Assembly (NCBI GenBank): GCA_902589155.1
Contig: CACIRV010000004.1
Location: 1 to 61,603, forward strand
Reading direction: 5' to 3'
Origin: an uncultured Pelagibacteraceae bacterium
GTDB taxonomy: Bacteria; Pseudomonadota; Alphaproteobacteria; Pelagibacterales; Pelagibacteraceae
DNA: 61,603 nucleotides
The position numbers were made by a program, and so were the translations under genes. Positions within the stretch are counted from its first letter, which is position 1; each line of letters opens with the position of its first letter. A model generated the notes under the pieces. That model was not told the origin of the DNA and did no database searches. It saw only the letters and a list, made by a program, of their open reading frames with translations. Of the stretch, positions 46,403-55,627 are shown piece by piece.

Positions 46403-47220
46403 TTACTTTTTTGTATTTCAAAAATTTTTAAAATAGAAGCCGCACTTTCTTCGACTGATTTTCGCGTTACATCGATAGTAGGCCAATTGTATTTTTTAAA
46501 AAGTTTTTTGGATCTATCGATTTCTTCTTTTATAAAATTGAGATCAGTGTATTCTTTTATATTTATTTCATTCATCATTGTAACTCTATTTCTTCTAACA
46601 TCAGCCAGTCTTTCTGGATCTGTTACTAGTCCAACAATACATGTTTTGTTGTTCTTGGACTTTAGCTCTTCAGGAATTTTTTGATCCATTACAAGAGGGA
46701 TATTGGCGGTTTTATACCCTCTGTTTGCTAGATACATTGACGTTGGTGTCTTACTAGTTCTGCTTACACCCAAAAGAACTATGTCGGCCTTGATAACATC
46801 GTCTAATTTTTTTCCATCATCATGGGACATGGTAAATTGAATTGCTTCAATTCTTTTATAGTATTCCTCATCTAATACATGTTGAGCGCTAGGTTTATAT
46901 ATTGCTTTTTGATTTAAAAGTTTTGAAAAACTTAAAATTAAATTTCCCAATATGTTAAAACAAGGAACTTTATTTTTTTCGCTAGAATCTGAAATATATT
47001 TAGCTAACTTTGTTTCAACAATAGTATACAAAATTATTGAACTTTGTAATTTTGAACATTCTTTAATTATTTTATCAATTTGTTGTTCTGTTCTTACAAA
47101 AGCAAACTCTTTTTTTTCATATTCAAAATTTGAAAACTGAGATTTTAAAGATAAAAAAATTCGATCTAAAGTTTCACCAGTAGAGTCAGACACAAGATAT
47201 ACATTGTATTTTTCGTTCAT
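46399..47220 (-). CDS. ppsR: PpsR-type pyruvate,phosphate/water dikinase regulatory protein
   Basis: Bifunctional kinase/phosphorylase (DUF299) that switches PEP-synthesising dikinases. It has 273 residues. VYLVSDSTGETLDRI begins the family, and the P-loop-like LLGVSRTSKTPTSMYLA is near residue 150. Its homologue (RP001 in Rickettsia) flanks hemE and the chromosome origin in Caulobacter and Rickettsia. It diverges from hemE across 272 bp. Confidence 0.95.
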   Translation of the reverse strand: MNEKYNVYLVSDSTGETLDRIFLSLKSQFSNFEYEKKEFAFVRTEQQIDKIIKECSKLQSSIILYTIVETKLAKYISDSSEKNKVPCFNILGNLILSFSKLLNQKAIYKPSAQHVLDEEYYKRIEAIQFTMSHDDGKKLDDVIKADIVLLGVSRTSKTPTSMYLANRGYKTANIPLVMDQKIPEELKSKNNKTCIVGLVTDPERLADVRRNRVTMMNEINIKEYTDLNFIKEEIDRSKKLFKKYNWPTIDVTRKSVEESAASILKIFEIQKSK

Positions 47221-47492
47221 ATCTCTGTTAGCAATTGTTTAATAAAATTAACATTTTCACTGTTTTTTAAATCTATAAAAAATAGTTAACAGTAATTAAC
47301 AATATTTTAACATTTTATTAGGTGTTGGCATTGTTTTTTATAGTTGTTTATAATTTTAATAAAATCATAGAATTTCTACTATTAATAACATGATTTATTC
47401 AAATCAGATTGTATAAAATATGTATAAATAGTTATATTAATAATTAACAGAACCTACTACACAATCTATACTTATAAACTTAAATTATACTA
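47221..47492. other. Probable chromosomal replication origin (oriC)
   Basis: A 272-bp non-coding, extremely A/T-rich gap between divergent ppsR and hemE. In Caulobacter crescentus and Rickettsia prowazekii oriC lies between the homologous genes. It contains DnaA-box-like nonamers with two mismatches (TGTTTATAA at 47345-47353 and TTATAAACT at 47472-47480) and repeated TTAAC motifs. Two identical parS-like sites lie about 21 kb away beside parAB. No perfect TTATCCACA box is seen, so origin function is inferred from synteny and composition. Confidence 0.72.
47286..47311. promoter_or_regulatory. TTAA-spaced motif array resembling CtrA sites
   Basis: TTAACAATATTTTAAC (47296-47311) matches TTAA-N7-TTAAC, the CtrA consensus. 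The preceding TTAA at 47286-47289 forms a second pair with 6-bp spacing. CtrA sites silence the Caulobacter origin; whether this organism has CtrA is not visible here. In A/T-rich DNA, chance occurrence is quite possible. Confidence 0.4.
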
Positions 47493-48503
47493 ATGAGTAA
47501 TCTTAAAAAAATATTAATTAATAAAAAAGGCAAAACTTGTAAATCTGTATGGTTTATGAGACAAGCAGGTAGATATTTACCAGAATTTAGAAAAATTAGA
47601 TCTCAAAATAAAAATTTCATTGATCTTTGTTTAAACAGTCAATTAAGTTCCGAAATTACACTTCAACCAATAAAAAGATTTAATTTGGACTCTGCAATAA
47701 TTTTTTCAGATATTTTAATGGTACCGTATGCTTTAGGACAGCAGGTAAATTTTATAAAAAACGAAGGACCAAATCTTAGCAAATTTAATATAGAGAGATT
47801 TTTAGATATGAGTGAAAGAGAATTTTCTCAAAAATTAAATCCAGTTTATAAAGCAATAGAAATAACAAGAAAAAATTTAGATAAAAAAAAAACATTAATA
47901 TCTTTTATTGGAGCCCCTTGGACATTAATGGTTTACATGCTTAACATTAAAAGCAGTAAAGCTCATATTAATTTAGAAAAATTAGAGAAAAAAAGCACTG
48001 ATATAAATAAAATTTTAAATAAATTGATTAACTTTCTCTGTATTCACATTAACAATCAAATAAGCGCAGGAGCAGAAGTAGTCCAGATTTTTGACTCTTG
48101 GGCAGGATTAATACCAATTAAAAATATTACGGATTATTGTTTTATACCTAATGCAAAATTAGTCGATTTTTGTAGAAAAAATAAAATCCCCAATATTTGT
48201 TTTCCTAGAGGTATTAAAAAAAAATATGAAGAGTTTAACAAAATAGTTAAGTCAGATGGAATAAGCTTAGATTATGAGATAGATCCTGAGTGGGCAAAAA
48301 GTAATTTAAAAGATGTAGTGCTACAAGGAGGATTAGATCCTAAAATATTATTGAAGTCCGAAAAAGAAATGTTAGAGGGAGCGACGAAATACATTCATAT
48401 ATTCAAAGATATCCCTTATGTTTTTAATTTGGGCCACGGCTTACTTCCAGAAACAGATCCTGATAGAGTGAAGAAACTAATTGAATTTTATAGGAATTAT
48501 TAA
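47493..48503 (+). CDS. hemE: Uroporphyrinogen decarboxylase
   Basis: Haem-pathway enzyme converting uroporphyrinogen III to coproporphyrinogen III, 336 residues. KSVWFMRQAGRYLPEFRKIR carries the catalytic arginines. The block ILMVPYALGQQVNF and the closing NLGHGLLPETDPDRVKKLIEF are diagnostic. It is the first of three haem genes in a row. Its ATG follows the proposed origin. Confidence 0.98.
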   Translation: MSNLKKILINKKGKTCKSVWFMRQAGRYLPEFRKIRSQNKNFIDLCLNSQLSSEITLQPIKRFNLDSAIIFSDILMVPYALGQQVNFIKNEGPNLSKFNIERFLDMSEREFSQKLNPVYKAIEITRKNLDKKKTLISFIGAPWTLMVYMLNIKSSKAHINLEKLEKKSTDINKILNKLINFLCIHINNQISAGAEVVQIFDSWAGLIPIKNITDYCFIPNAKLVDFCRKNKIPNICFPRGIKKKYEEFNKIVKSDGISLDYEIDPEWAKSNLKDVVLQGGLDPKILLKSEKEMLEGATKYIHIFKDIPYVFNLGHGLLPETDPDRVKKLIEFYRNY

Positions 48504-49495
48504 TGGATAAAGATCACCCAGAGATAAAATTTGGTAAAACAGGAGTTTTATTAATAAATCTAGGAACGCCGGACTCTACAAGCTGGTGGGACATTAGAAG
48601 ATATTTAAAAGAATTTCTCTCAGATAGAAGGGTAATAGAAGTAAATCCATTAATATGGCAAATAATTCTAAATTTGTTTATTTTAACTTTCAGACCATCA
48701 AAGACAGCTCATGCCTATAAAAAAATTTGGAGAAAAGAAAGCAACGAGTCTCCTTTGTTGTTTTTTACAAGGAGCCAGGCAAACAAACTTAAAAGTGATA
48801 TTGGAAACGATAAAATAATTGTAGATTTTGCAATGAGATATGGCAATCCAAGTATAAAATCTCGACTAAACAAGCTTAAGAAAGAAGGTTGCGAAAATAT
48901 AGTTATTTTACCTCTGTATCCCCAGTATGCTGCAGCTACTACTGCAACAGTTTGTGACGAAGTATATAGATCTTTAATGGGAATGAGATGGCAGCCGAGC
49001 CTTCAAATTATTCCTCATTATGAAAGCGAACCTCTTTACATCGATGCTTTGGTAGCCAGTATTGAAAAAAAGATCAATAAAATAGATTGGAAACCAGATT
49101 TAATAATTTGTTCATACCATGGAATTCCTAAATCTTATTTTGACAAAGGAGATCCTTATCATTGTTACTGCCATAAAACGACAAGACTTATGAAAGAAAA
49201 ATTTAATAAAGTAGATATTCAAACAACATTTCAATCAAGATTTGGACCGCAAGAGTGGTTAACCCCATACACCGATAAAACATTGGAAGAATTACCTAAA
49301 AAAGATATAAAAAATTTATTGGTCATATGCCCAGGCTTTGCATCAGATTGTGTTGAAACTTTAGAGGAAATAAACATTCAAGGTAGAGAGAGTTTTATAA
49401 AAAGTGGTGGAAAAAATTTTGATTTAATTCCTTGCTTAAACGATAGTTCAGATCATATTGGATTATTTAAAGAATTAGTTAAAAAGTATTTATAA
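48503..49495 (+). CDS. hemH: Ferrochelatase
   Basis: Inserts ferrous iron into protoporphyrin IX; peripheral membrane enzyme of 330 residues. GVLLINLGTPDSTS begins the fold, and the metal-site His lies in ICSYHGIPKSYFDKGDPYHCYC. The C-terminal CPGFASDCVETLEEI holds the conserved Glu. It shares one base with hemE. Confidence 0.97.
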   Translation: MDKDHPEIKFGKTGVLLINLGTPDSTSWWDIRRYLKEFLSDRRVIEVNPLIWQIILNLFILTFRPSKTAHAYKKIWRKESNESPLLFFTRSQANKLKSDIGNDKIIVDFAMRYGNPSIKSRLNKLKKEGCENIVILPLYPQYAAATTATVCDEVYRSLMGMRWQPSLQIIPHYESEPLYIDALVASIEKKINKIDWKPDLIICSYHGIPKSYFDKGDPYHCYCHKTTRLMKEKFNKVDIQTTFQSRFGPQEWLTPYTDKTLEELPKKDIKNLLVICPGFASDCVETLEEINIQGRESFIKSGGKNFDLIPCLNDSSDHIGLFKELVKKYL

Positions 49496-49496
49496 G

Positions 49497-49928
49497 ATGA
49501 ATTTATATTTATTATTTAAATCTTTACATTTAATCGCCGTCATATCTTGGATGGCGGGCCTTCTTTATTTACCAAGAATATTTGTTTATCACTCTGAAAC
49601 TGAAGACAAATCACAACAAAAAATTTTTAAAACTATGGAAAAGAAGCTCTACAATTATATAATGATGCCGGCTATGTTGCTTTCATGGCTTTTTGGAATT
49701 TTATTAATACACACCCTTGGTTTTTCAGCTTTTTCGGAATTATGGATGCAGATAAAGATTATTGCTGTTGTAATTTTAACGTATTATCACTTCACTTTAG
49801 GCAAATATCTCAATGATTTTGCAATAGACAGTAATCAGAAAACCTCAAAATTCTTCAGAATATATAACGAAATACCTACTCTTATACTAATTGTAGTAAT
49901 ATTTGTTGTAATATTTAAACCATTATAA
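49497..49928 (+). CDS. hemJ: HemJ-type protoporphyrinogen oxidase (UPF0093)
   Basis: Four-helix membrane protein of 143 residues that oxidises protoporphyrinogen IX in bacteria lacking HemG/HemY. FKSLHLIAVISWMAGLLYLPRIFVYH has the conserved His residues, and EIPTLILIVVIFVVIFKP ends the family. It completes the hemE-hemH-hemJ run just upstream of rho, the usual alphaproteobacterial order. Confidence 0.93.
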   Translation: MNLYLLFKSLHLIAVISWMAGLLYLPRIFVYHSETEDKSQQKIFKTMEKKLYNYIMMPAMLLSWLFGILLIHTLGFSAFSELWMQIKIIAVVILTYYHFTLGKYLNDFAIDSNQKTSKFFRIYNEIPTLILIVVIFVVIFKPL

Positions 49929-49930
49929 TT

Positions 49931-49965
49931 AGGGCTTGAATTTTTTATAAAAAACCCTATATTTT
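49931..49965 (+). terminator. Weak A/T-rich hairpin between hemJ and rho
   Basis: AGGG and CCCT flank an A/T palindrome (TTTTTTATAAAAAA), followed by a short T-run. It could end the haem transcript or shape the rho leader. Only four G/C pairs support it. Confidence 0.4.
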
Positions 49966-49994
49966 TAGTACATTCCTTAATCAACAATAATCAC

Positions 49995-51269
49995 ATGAAC
50001 TTACAAGAACTAAAGCAAAAAAATCCTGCAGAGCTTATCAATGAAGCCGAAAAACTTGGTATTGAAAATCCGAGCACATTAAGAAAACAGGAAATATTAT
50101 TTGCTATACTGAAAAAACTTGCTGAGAAAAATGAACAAATAACAGCCACTGGAGTTTTAGAAGTATTGCAAGACGGTTTTGGCTTTTTGAGAGCCATCGA
50201 ATCTAATTATTTGCCTGGCCCAGACGATATATATGTAAGCCCAAGCCAAATAAGAAGATTTGGTTTGAGAACAGGCGACTCAGTAGAGGGCGAGATAAGA
50301 GGGCCTAAAGATGCCGAAAGGTACTTTGCTTTGCTTAAGGTAAACAAAATTAATTTTGACGATCCTGAAAAGGGAAAAAATAAAATTGCTTTTGATAACT
50401 TAACCCCACTATACCCAAATGAAAGAATAAAATTAGAGGTTGAGACAAAAAAAATTGAAAAGAAACCTGACAATACTGCTCGATTAATTGATTTAGTCAG
50501 CCCGATCGGAAAGGGGCAAAGATCGTTAATAGTATCCCCTCCCAGGGCAGGAAAAACAATTATTCTTCAAAATATAGCCCAGTCTATAACCGCAAACCAT
50601 CCTGAATGTTATTTAATGGTTTTATTAATTGATGAGAGACCAGAAGAGGTTACTGATATGCAACGATCAGTAAAAGGAGAAGTTGTGGCCTCAACTTTTG
50701 ATGAGCCAGCTTCTAGACACGTTGCGGTAGCAGAAATGGTAATAGAAAAAGCAAAAAGATTAGTTGAACACAAAAAAGATGTTGTCATATTATTAGATTC
50801 AATAACTAGATTAGGAAGAGCATATAATGCTGTTATACCTAGTTCAGGTAAAGTGTTAACAGGCGGTGTGGACGCTAATGCTCTTCAAAGACCAAAAAGA
50901 TTTTTTGGCGCAGCTAGGAATGTAGAAGAAGGTGGTTCATTAACTATTATTTCAACAGCATTAATAGATACCGGCAGTAGAATGGATGAAGTTATTTTTG
51001 AAGAATTTAAAGGAACGGGTAATTCCGAGCTGATATTGGATAGAAAAGTTGCTGATAAGAGAATTTATCCAGCCTTAGATATTACTAGATCAGGAACAAG
51101 AAGAGAAGAATTACTATTCGAAAAAGATGATTTATCCAAGATGAATGTTCTTAGAAGAATTATTAGTCCTATGGGAACAATGGATGGTATAGAATTTTTA
51201 ATTTCTAAATTAAAAAATACTAAAAATAATGCTGATTTTTTTGACTCAATGAATAAGTCAGCTAATTAA
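49995..51269 (+). CDS. rho: Transcription termination factor Rho
   Basis: Hexameric RNA helicase of 424 residues. The N-terminal helices and cold-shock-like RNA-binding domain include [15 protein letters not shown] and [18 protein letters not shown]. Walker A is [12 protein letters not shown], Walker B is [16 protein letters not shown], and the Q-loop/R-loop lie in [25 protein letters not shown]. It follows hemJ by 66 bp. In many alphaproteobacteria mnmE comes next, but here it does not. Confidence 0.98.
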   Translation: MNLQELKQKNPAELINEAEKLGIENPSTLRKQEILFAILKKLAEKNEQITATGVLEVLQDGFGFLRAIESNYLPGPDDIYVSPSQIRRFGLRTGDSVEGEIRGPKDAERYFALLKVNKINFDDPEKGKNKIAFDNLTPLYPNERIKLEVETKKIEKKPDNTARLIDLVSPIGKGQRSLIVSPPRAGKTIILQNIAQSITANHPECYLMVLLIDERPEEVTDMQRSVKGEVVASTFDEPASRHVAVAEMVIEKAKRLVEHKKDVVILLDSITRLGRAYNAVIPSSGKVLTGGVDANALQRPKRFFGAARNVEEGGSLTIISTALIDTGSRMDEVIFEEFKGTGNSELILDRKVADKRIYPALDITRSGTRREELLFEKDDLSKMNVLRRIISPMGTMDGIEFLISKLKNTKNNADFFDSMNKSAN

Positions 51270-51279
51270 TTATTTAAAT

Positions 51280-51897
51280 TTACTGAATAGTTTGATTGTT
51301 AGAGCTTACCTCATGTAAATAAAAATTGATTATTTCACTTAGGGTTTTTGTTTTTTCTTTTAAAGATATAGACTCAAGAAGTGTTTGTTTTTCCTCATTA
51401 GTTAAGGGAGCAATCATGGCTAAAGTATTTATTTTTTGTATTTTATCTAACTTATTAAATTCCTTCCAATTTAACAAAAGCCCACTTTTTTTAAAAAAAA
51501 CTTCAGCTTTTTTCATAAGTGACTCGGTATTGATTTCCTCTAATGCGGGCTTTAAATCTAAACTAAATTTCTCATAATCAACTTTAAACTCTCTGTATAA
51601 TTTAGAATTTTTTACTTCTTCTAAAACCTGAAATCTAGTAATTCCTGTTAAATTAATTAAAATCCTTCCGTCTTTACTCTTCTGAAAATCACTAATTTTT
51701 CCTAAGCAACCTACCTTATATAATTCTTCATTTTTTCTTTTTGATTGAATCATGCCCATTAATTTATCTTTACGGATGCAATCGTTAACTAGATCTAAGT
51801 ATCTTTTTTCAAAAATATTTAAAGGTAAGTTTGTTTGAGGAAAATAAATTACCCCACTGAGTGGAAATACTGGAATTTGATTTGGGAAAGATTTCAT
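51280..51897 (-). CDS. Lon N-terminal-domain (LON substrate-binding) protein
   Basis: A 205-residue stand-alone PUA-like LON domain: IPVFPLSGVIYFPQTNLPLNIFEKRYLDLVNDCI, then GCLGKISDFQKSKDGRILINLTGITRF. There is no AAA or protease domain. Such proteins are widespread next to housekeeping genes; the role is unknown. It is convergent with rho (10-bp gap). Confidence 0.92.
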   Translation of the reverse strand: MKSFPNQIPVFPLSGVIYFPQTNLPLNIFEKRYLDLVNDCIRKDKLMGMIQSKRKNEELYKVGCLGKISDFQKSKDGRILINLTGITRFQVLEEVKNSKLYREFKVDYEKFSLDLKPALEEINTESLMKKAEVFFKKSGLLLNWKEFNKLDKIQKINTLAMIAPLTNEEKQTLLESISLKEKTKTLSEIINFYLHEVSSNNQTIQ

Positions 51898-51952
51898 TTT
51901 AGTTGATTATAGTAGAAAAAATGGATTATCGGTAGCGGCATTTTGATAAAGG

Positions 51953-51982
51953 TTGACCAAATTCAAATTTGTATACTATAAT
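51953..51982 (+). promoter_or_regulatory. tRNA-Gly promoter
   Basis: -35 TTGACC (51953-51958), an 18-nt spacer and -10 TATAAT (51977-51982), 11 bp before the tRNA 5' end. It is a near-consensus sigma-70 promoter and the clearest one in the window. Confidence 0.8.
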
Positions 51983-51993
51983 TAAGTAATTTT

Positions 51994-52068
51994 GCGGGCA
52001 TAGCTCAGTGGTAGAGCGTCTCGTTGCCAACGAGAAGGTCGAGGGTTCAAGTCCCTTTGCCCGCTCCA
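51994..52068 (+). tRNA. tRNA-Gly (GCC)
   Basis: 75 nt with a complete cloverleaf. The acceptor stem GCGGGCA pairs with TGCCCGC. The D arm is AGCTCAGTGGTAGAGC, the anticodon stem TCTCG/CGAGA encloses the loop TTGCCAA with anticodon GCC, and the T arm has GGTTCAAGTCC. The 3' CCA is encoded (52066-52068). It stands alone between the Lon-N gene and phhB. Confidence 0.98.
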
Positions 52069-52089
52069 AGTTAGATTAAGTGATTAAAT

Positions 52090-52428
52090 ATGTCTGATTT
52101 AGCTGATAAAAAATGTATTCCTTGTGAGGGCGGTATACCGCCTTTTGATGTTTCAGAAATTCATAAATATCTTAAAAAAGTTGATGGATGGGACGTTAAA
52201 AAAAACAAAGATGAAAGCTTTTTTATTGAAAAAAAATTTGAATTTAAAAATTTCTTAGAGAGCCAAACTTTTGTAAATAATGTAGGAGAAATAGCTGAAA
52301 CAGAAGGACATCATCCAGATATTTCTTTTGGATGGGGATATGCAAAAATAAAGATATTTACTCATTCAATAAAAGGTTTAGCGGAGAGTGATTTTGTTTT
52401 GGCAGCTAAAATAGATAAAATTAATTAA
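52090..52428 (+). CDS. phhB: Pterin-4a-carbinolamine dehydratase
   Basis: Recycles the pterin cofactor of aromatic hydroxylases, 112 residues. The active-site motif is ETEGHHPDISFGWGYAKIKIFTHSIKGL, with the conserved His pair. The N-terminus has a family-typical CIPCEGG extension. No phenylalanine hydroxylase is adjacent, so the role could be general pterin handling. It overlaps purH by 4 bp, tail to tail. Confidence 0.93.
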   Translation: MSDLADKKCIPCEGGIPPFDVSEIHKYLKKVDGWDVKKNKDESFFIEKKFEFKNFLESQTFVNNVGEIAETEGHHPDISFGWGYAKIKIFTHSIKGLAESDFVLAAKIDKIN

Positions 52429-53975
52429 TGATTAAAGTGTCTAGTACCTGTTAAGATCATTTTTATGTTGGCCTTGTTTGCTGCTTCAACCACCTCTTTG
52501 TCTCTTATTGATCCTCCGGGCTGAACAATAGTTTTTACACCAGATTTAATTAAAGTTTTAATACCATCAGCAAAAGGAAAAAATGCATCTGAGGCAGCTA
52601 TTGCATTTTTTAATTTATTAGGCTGAAACAGCTTCGCCTTTTGTGTTGCTATTTTACAGCTATCCAATCGACTCGGCTGTCCCGCTCCTATCCCAATAGT
52701 TGAGAAATTATTGGTTAAAACTATTGCATTAGATTTTACAAATTTACAAATATTGAAAGCAAATTTAATTTCTTCAATTTCTTTTTTCGAAGGTTTGTTT
52801 TTGGTAACGAATTTTAAATTTTTCTTATTGAATATTATGTTATCTTTATCTTGTAGTAAAAATGAACCATTAAATAATTTTATAGAGGAGTTACTTGTCT
52901 CTTTGAAATTAGATATATCTATTATTCTAAGATTTTTTTTTCTTTTTAAAATTCTCAAAGCATTCACATCAAAGCTTGTAGCAAGAATAACTTCAAAAAA
53001 TGTTTTATCTATCTCATAAGCAATAGCCTTGTTTATCTTAAAATTACATGCAACGATTCCCCCAAAAGCACTTAAAGGATCACTTGCAAACGCATTTTTA
53101 AAAGAAATCATAGAGGATTTATTAGAAGAAACCCCACAAGGGTTGGCGTGCTTTATTATAACTGTGGTGGGGGTCTTTTTTATCGATGAGAGAATATCTA
53201 ATCCTGAAAAAATATCATTGTAGTTGTTATAACTTAAATCTTTTCCACTGATTTTTTTTAAACCAATCTCATTATCATTAAAATTAGTTGAGTAAATTGA
53301 ACTTTGTTGATGAGGGTTTTCACCATACCTTAGATTTTGAAGTTTTTTACCAAATATTATTTTTCTTTGAGGGAATTTTACTTTTAAATTTTGATTAAAC
53401 CAGGCAGCAACCATAGCGTCATAGTAAGCAGTTAATCCGAAAGCTTTTGACGACATTATTTCTCTAAACTTCAAAGTTGTTTTTCCCTTATTTTTTTTTA
53501 TTTCATTAATCAAGTCTTTATAGTCATTTTTATCTGTAATGATTGTTACGTTTTTAAAATTTTTTGCTGCAGCCCTAACCATTGCAGGCCCCCCAATATC
53601 AATACTCTCAATTATTTTCCTTTGACTCTTAGAGTTAGTAACCGTTTTTTGGAATGGATAAAAGTTTACTACAATTAAATCTATAGAAGGAAATTTTTCC
53701 TTATTCATTTCACTTTTGTGTTTTCTATTACTTCTGTCATGAAGAATACCAGCATGTATCTTTGGATGAAGTGTTTTGACTCTTCCATCAAGCATTTCTT
53801 TAAAGCCAGTATATTCTGAAATTTCCAAACAGTCATAACCAGATTTTTTAATTGACTTATATGTTCCTCCTGAACTTAAAATTTTAATATTAAATTTCTT
53901 TAAGATTTTAAGAATAGGAGTTAATTCAGTTTTGTCAGAAACAGAAATGAGAGCGTTTTTTATTTTTTGCTTCAT
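52425..53975 (-). CDS. purH: Bifunctional AICAR transformylase/IMP cyclohydrolase
   Basis: Last two steps of de novo IMP synthesis, 516 residues. The N-terminal cyclohydrolase domain has ALISVSDKTEL, ILSSGGTYKSIKKSG and EMLDGRVKTLHPKIH. The transformylase half has LRYGENPHQQSSIY, IIKHANPCGVS and, near the end, ASDAFFPFADGI and VQPGGSIRDKEVV. It is downstream of the heparinase-like gene on the same strand, with rpe upstream, a recurrent alphaproteobacterial set. Confidence 0.98.
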   Translation of the reverse strand: MKQKIKNALISVSDKTELTPILKILKKFNIKILSSGGTYKSIKKSGYDCLEISEYTGFKEMLDGRVKTLHPKIHAGILHDRSNRKHKSEMNKEKFPSIDLIVVNFYPFQKTVTNSKSQRKIIESIDIGGPAMVRAAAKNFKNVTIITDKNDYKDLINEIKKNKGKTTLKFREIMSSKAFGLTAYYDAMVAAWFNQNLKVKFPQRKIIFGKKLQNLRYGENPHQQSSIYSTNFNDNEIGLKKISGKDLSYNNYNDIFSGLDILSSIKKTPTTVIIKHANPCGVSSNKSSMISFKNAFASDPLSAFGGIVACNFKINKAIAYEIDKTFFEVILATSFDVNALRILKRKKNLRIIDISNFKETSNSSIKLFNGSFLLQDKDNIIFNKKNLKFVTKNKPSKKEIEEIKFAFNICKFVKSNAIVLTNNFSTIGIGAGQPSRLDSCKIATQKAKLFQPNKLKNAIAASDAFFPFADGIKTLIKSGVKTIVQPGGSIRDKEVVEAANKANIKMILTGTRHFNH

Positions 53976-53977
53976 AA

Positions 53978-55624
53978 CTAAATATTTTTTTTTATTTCCC
54001 AGTGGATAGTTTTATTTTTATTAACTAAATTACCTGATACTGTTACGCAAGTATTATCTAATATTTTATTTCTTCCTAGAAATATACTTTTCTCTAACAC
54101 TATAGACTCATCTAATATTGTGAAAATTAATGATTTCTTTTTAGAGATTTGAATTAATACACTGTTTCCACCCATTGTTTTTACCGCAGTTAAACCAGGA
54201 TAGAGATGAAATCTAAGACTATAATTAAGAGGCTTTCCATCTTTTTTCTTTATTATTTCATCACTACCTATCAGCTTGCCATTTTGTTTTTCAATAGATA
54301 TTTCTCTTTTATGTATGCAACCAAATTTCCTTTCATAGCCATTATGGGAAGCAATAAACTTGATTTGATTTTTATCTTCAGCAAAATCTAAATTATTCAC
54401 TTTAAAAGTATTTTTAATCGAATTTCCAAATATTCTATTGATAAGTTTATTTCTTTCAAATTTTGTAACCGAGGTATCGTTTAATGTTAAAGTAGATTGT
54501 GCAGATGTTAAACGACTTAAGAGCTGAGCTTTAGATGATATATTTGAACCGAATCCACAATTAGTTATAACTTTGTTTCCATCTAAGTAGTACTCGAATG
54601 ATAATGGTCCAGATTGGTAGCTCATAGAAAAACTTTTCTTAGGTGGTTCTCCTGCATCAAAAAAAATGGCGGTATTTTTAATATTAAATGCATGAATTCC
54701 ACCAATGATTTTTTTGCTTTTTTTAGGCTTGTAATTTAAATTATTAAGTAATTTATCAAATTGTTCCAATCCGCTTTCTGTACCACCGTTGAAAAGAGGG
54801 ATTTGATTACTTGGAGTTAAAATTTCTTTTATACATTTTAGATTTTTATCGATTATTATTTCCAAAAATTCAGGAATATATTGCTGAGCATCTTTAATAC
54901 ATTCTTTACAAAGCAACAGGTATTTTGAGAAGAAAATTAAATCACTAGGATTTCGGGTTAGAGGAAAACCGTCGTCATCAAAATAATCTTTAGTTAATTT
55001 TTCTAGCTCTTTTATTCCAATATTAAAATTGTTTATATATTCTTTAAAAACTAATCCAGATAAAAGTAAAGCAGTTAAAATTTCTACTCTTTTAGAATAA
55101 TCTTTTTCAAATTTAATATTTTTTTTTAAATGATTAGTTTGTGAAATAATACTATTTAGGAAATTTCTTTTAAAATAAAAAGAGCCGTTATTAAGAATAA
55201 TATCGACGTTTAAAATCCAACTTATAATTCTTTTACTAAGAACTGAACTTTCCCAAACTTTCCTTTTGTATTTTGAGTGCTTTAGCATCCAAACATCAAT
55301 TATTTTTTGCAATGATCTCCCATCATTCTTTCTATCAATTAAGTTTAACCATAGAAAACTATGTACTTCTTTTTCTTCCCTTTCATTTTTCTTCTTTATC
55401 CAAAAAATATTAGGATCAATCTCACTAATTTTAAAAGAATACTTCTTATAATTAGTTATCGAAGAAAGTAGAAATGGGTTTGGGTGAAAATAAAATTGTT
55501 GGGGTGTTTTAGATATTAAGGATTTATTATAAAAATTTGTTGTGAAGTAAATCTTTTTTAAAAATTTTATTAAGCTTATTTGAACGGCTAAAAAGTAAAA
55601 ATAGATACTTTTTAAATTAAACAT
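53978..55624 (-). CDS. Heparinase II/III-family protein
   Basis: A 548-residue protein of the alginate/heparinase lyase type: an N-terminal all-alpha region (FLWLNLIDRKNDGRSLQKIIDVWM, ISWILNVDIIL) and a C-terminal beta-sheet domain (DAGEPPKKSFSMSYQSGPLSFEYYLDG, RLTSAQSTLTLNDTS). The conserved setting between rpe and purH suggests a housekeeping polysaccharide or cell-wall role rather than degradation of an external polymer; that is inference. The start is taken at the only family-consistent ATG, and there is no clear signal peptide. Confidence 0.85.
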   Translation of the reverse strand: MFNLKSIYFYFLAVQISLIKFLKKIYFTTNFYNKSLISKTPQQFYFHPNPFLLSSITNYKKYSFKISEIDPNIFWIKKKNEREEKEVHSFLWLNLIDRKNDGRSLQKIIDVWMLKHSKYKRKVWESSVLSKRIISWILNVDIILNNGSFYFKRNFLNSIISQTNHLKKNIKFEKDYSKRVEILTALLLSGLVFKEYINNFNIGIKELEKLTKDYFDDDGFPLTRNPSDLIFFSKYLLLCKECIKDAQQYIPEFLEIIIDKNLKCIKEILTPSNQIPLFNGGTESGLEQFDKLLNNLNYKPKKSKKIIGGIHAFNIKNTAIFFDAGEPPKKSFSMSYQSGPLSFEYYLDGNKVITNCGFGSNISSKAQLLSRLTSAQSTLTLNDTSVTKFERNKLINRIFGNSIKNTFKVNNLDFAEDKNQIKFIASHNGYERKFGCIHKREISIEKQNGKLIGSDEIIKKKDGKPLNYSLRFHLYPGLTAVKTMGGNSVLIQISKKKSLIFTILDESIVLEKSIFLGRNKILDNTCVTVSGNLVNKNKTIHWEIKKNI

Positions 55625-55627
55625 TTA

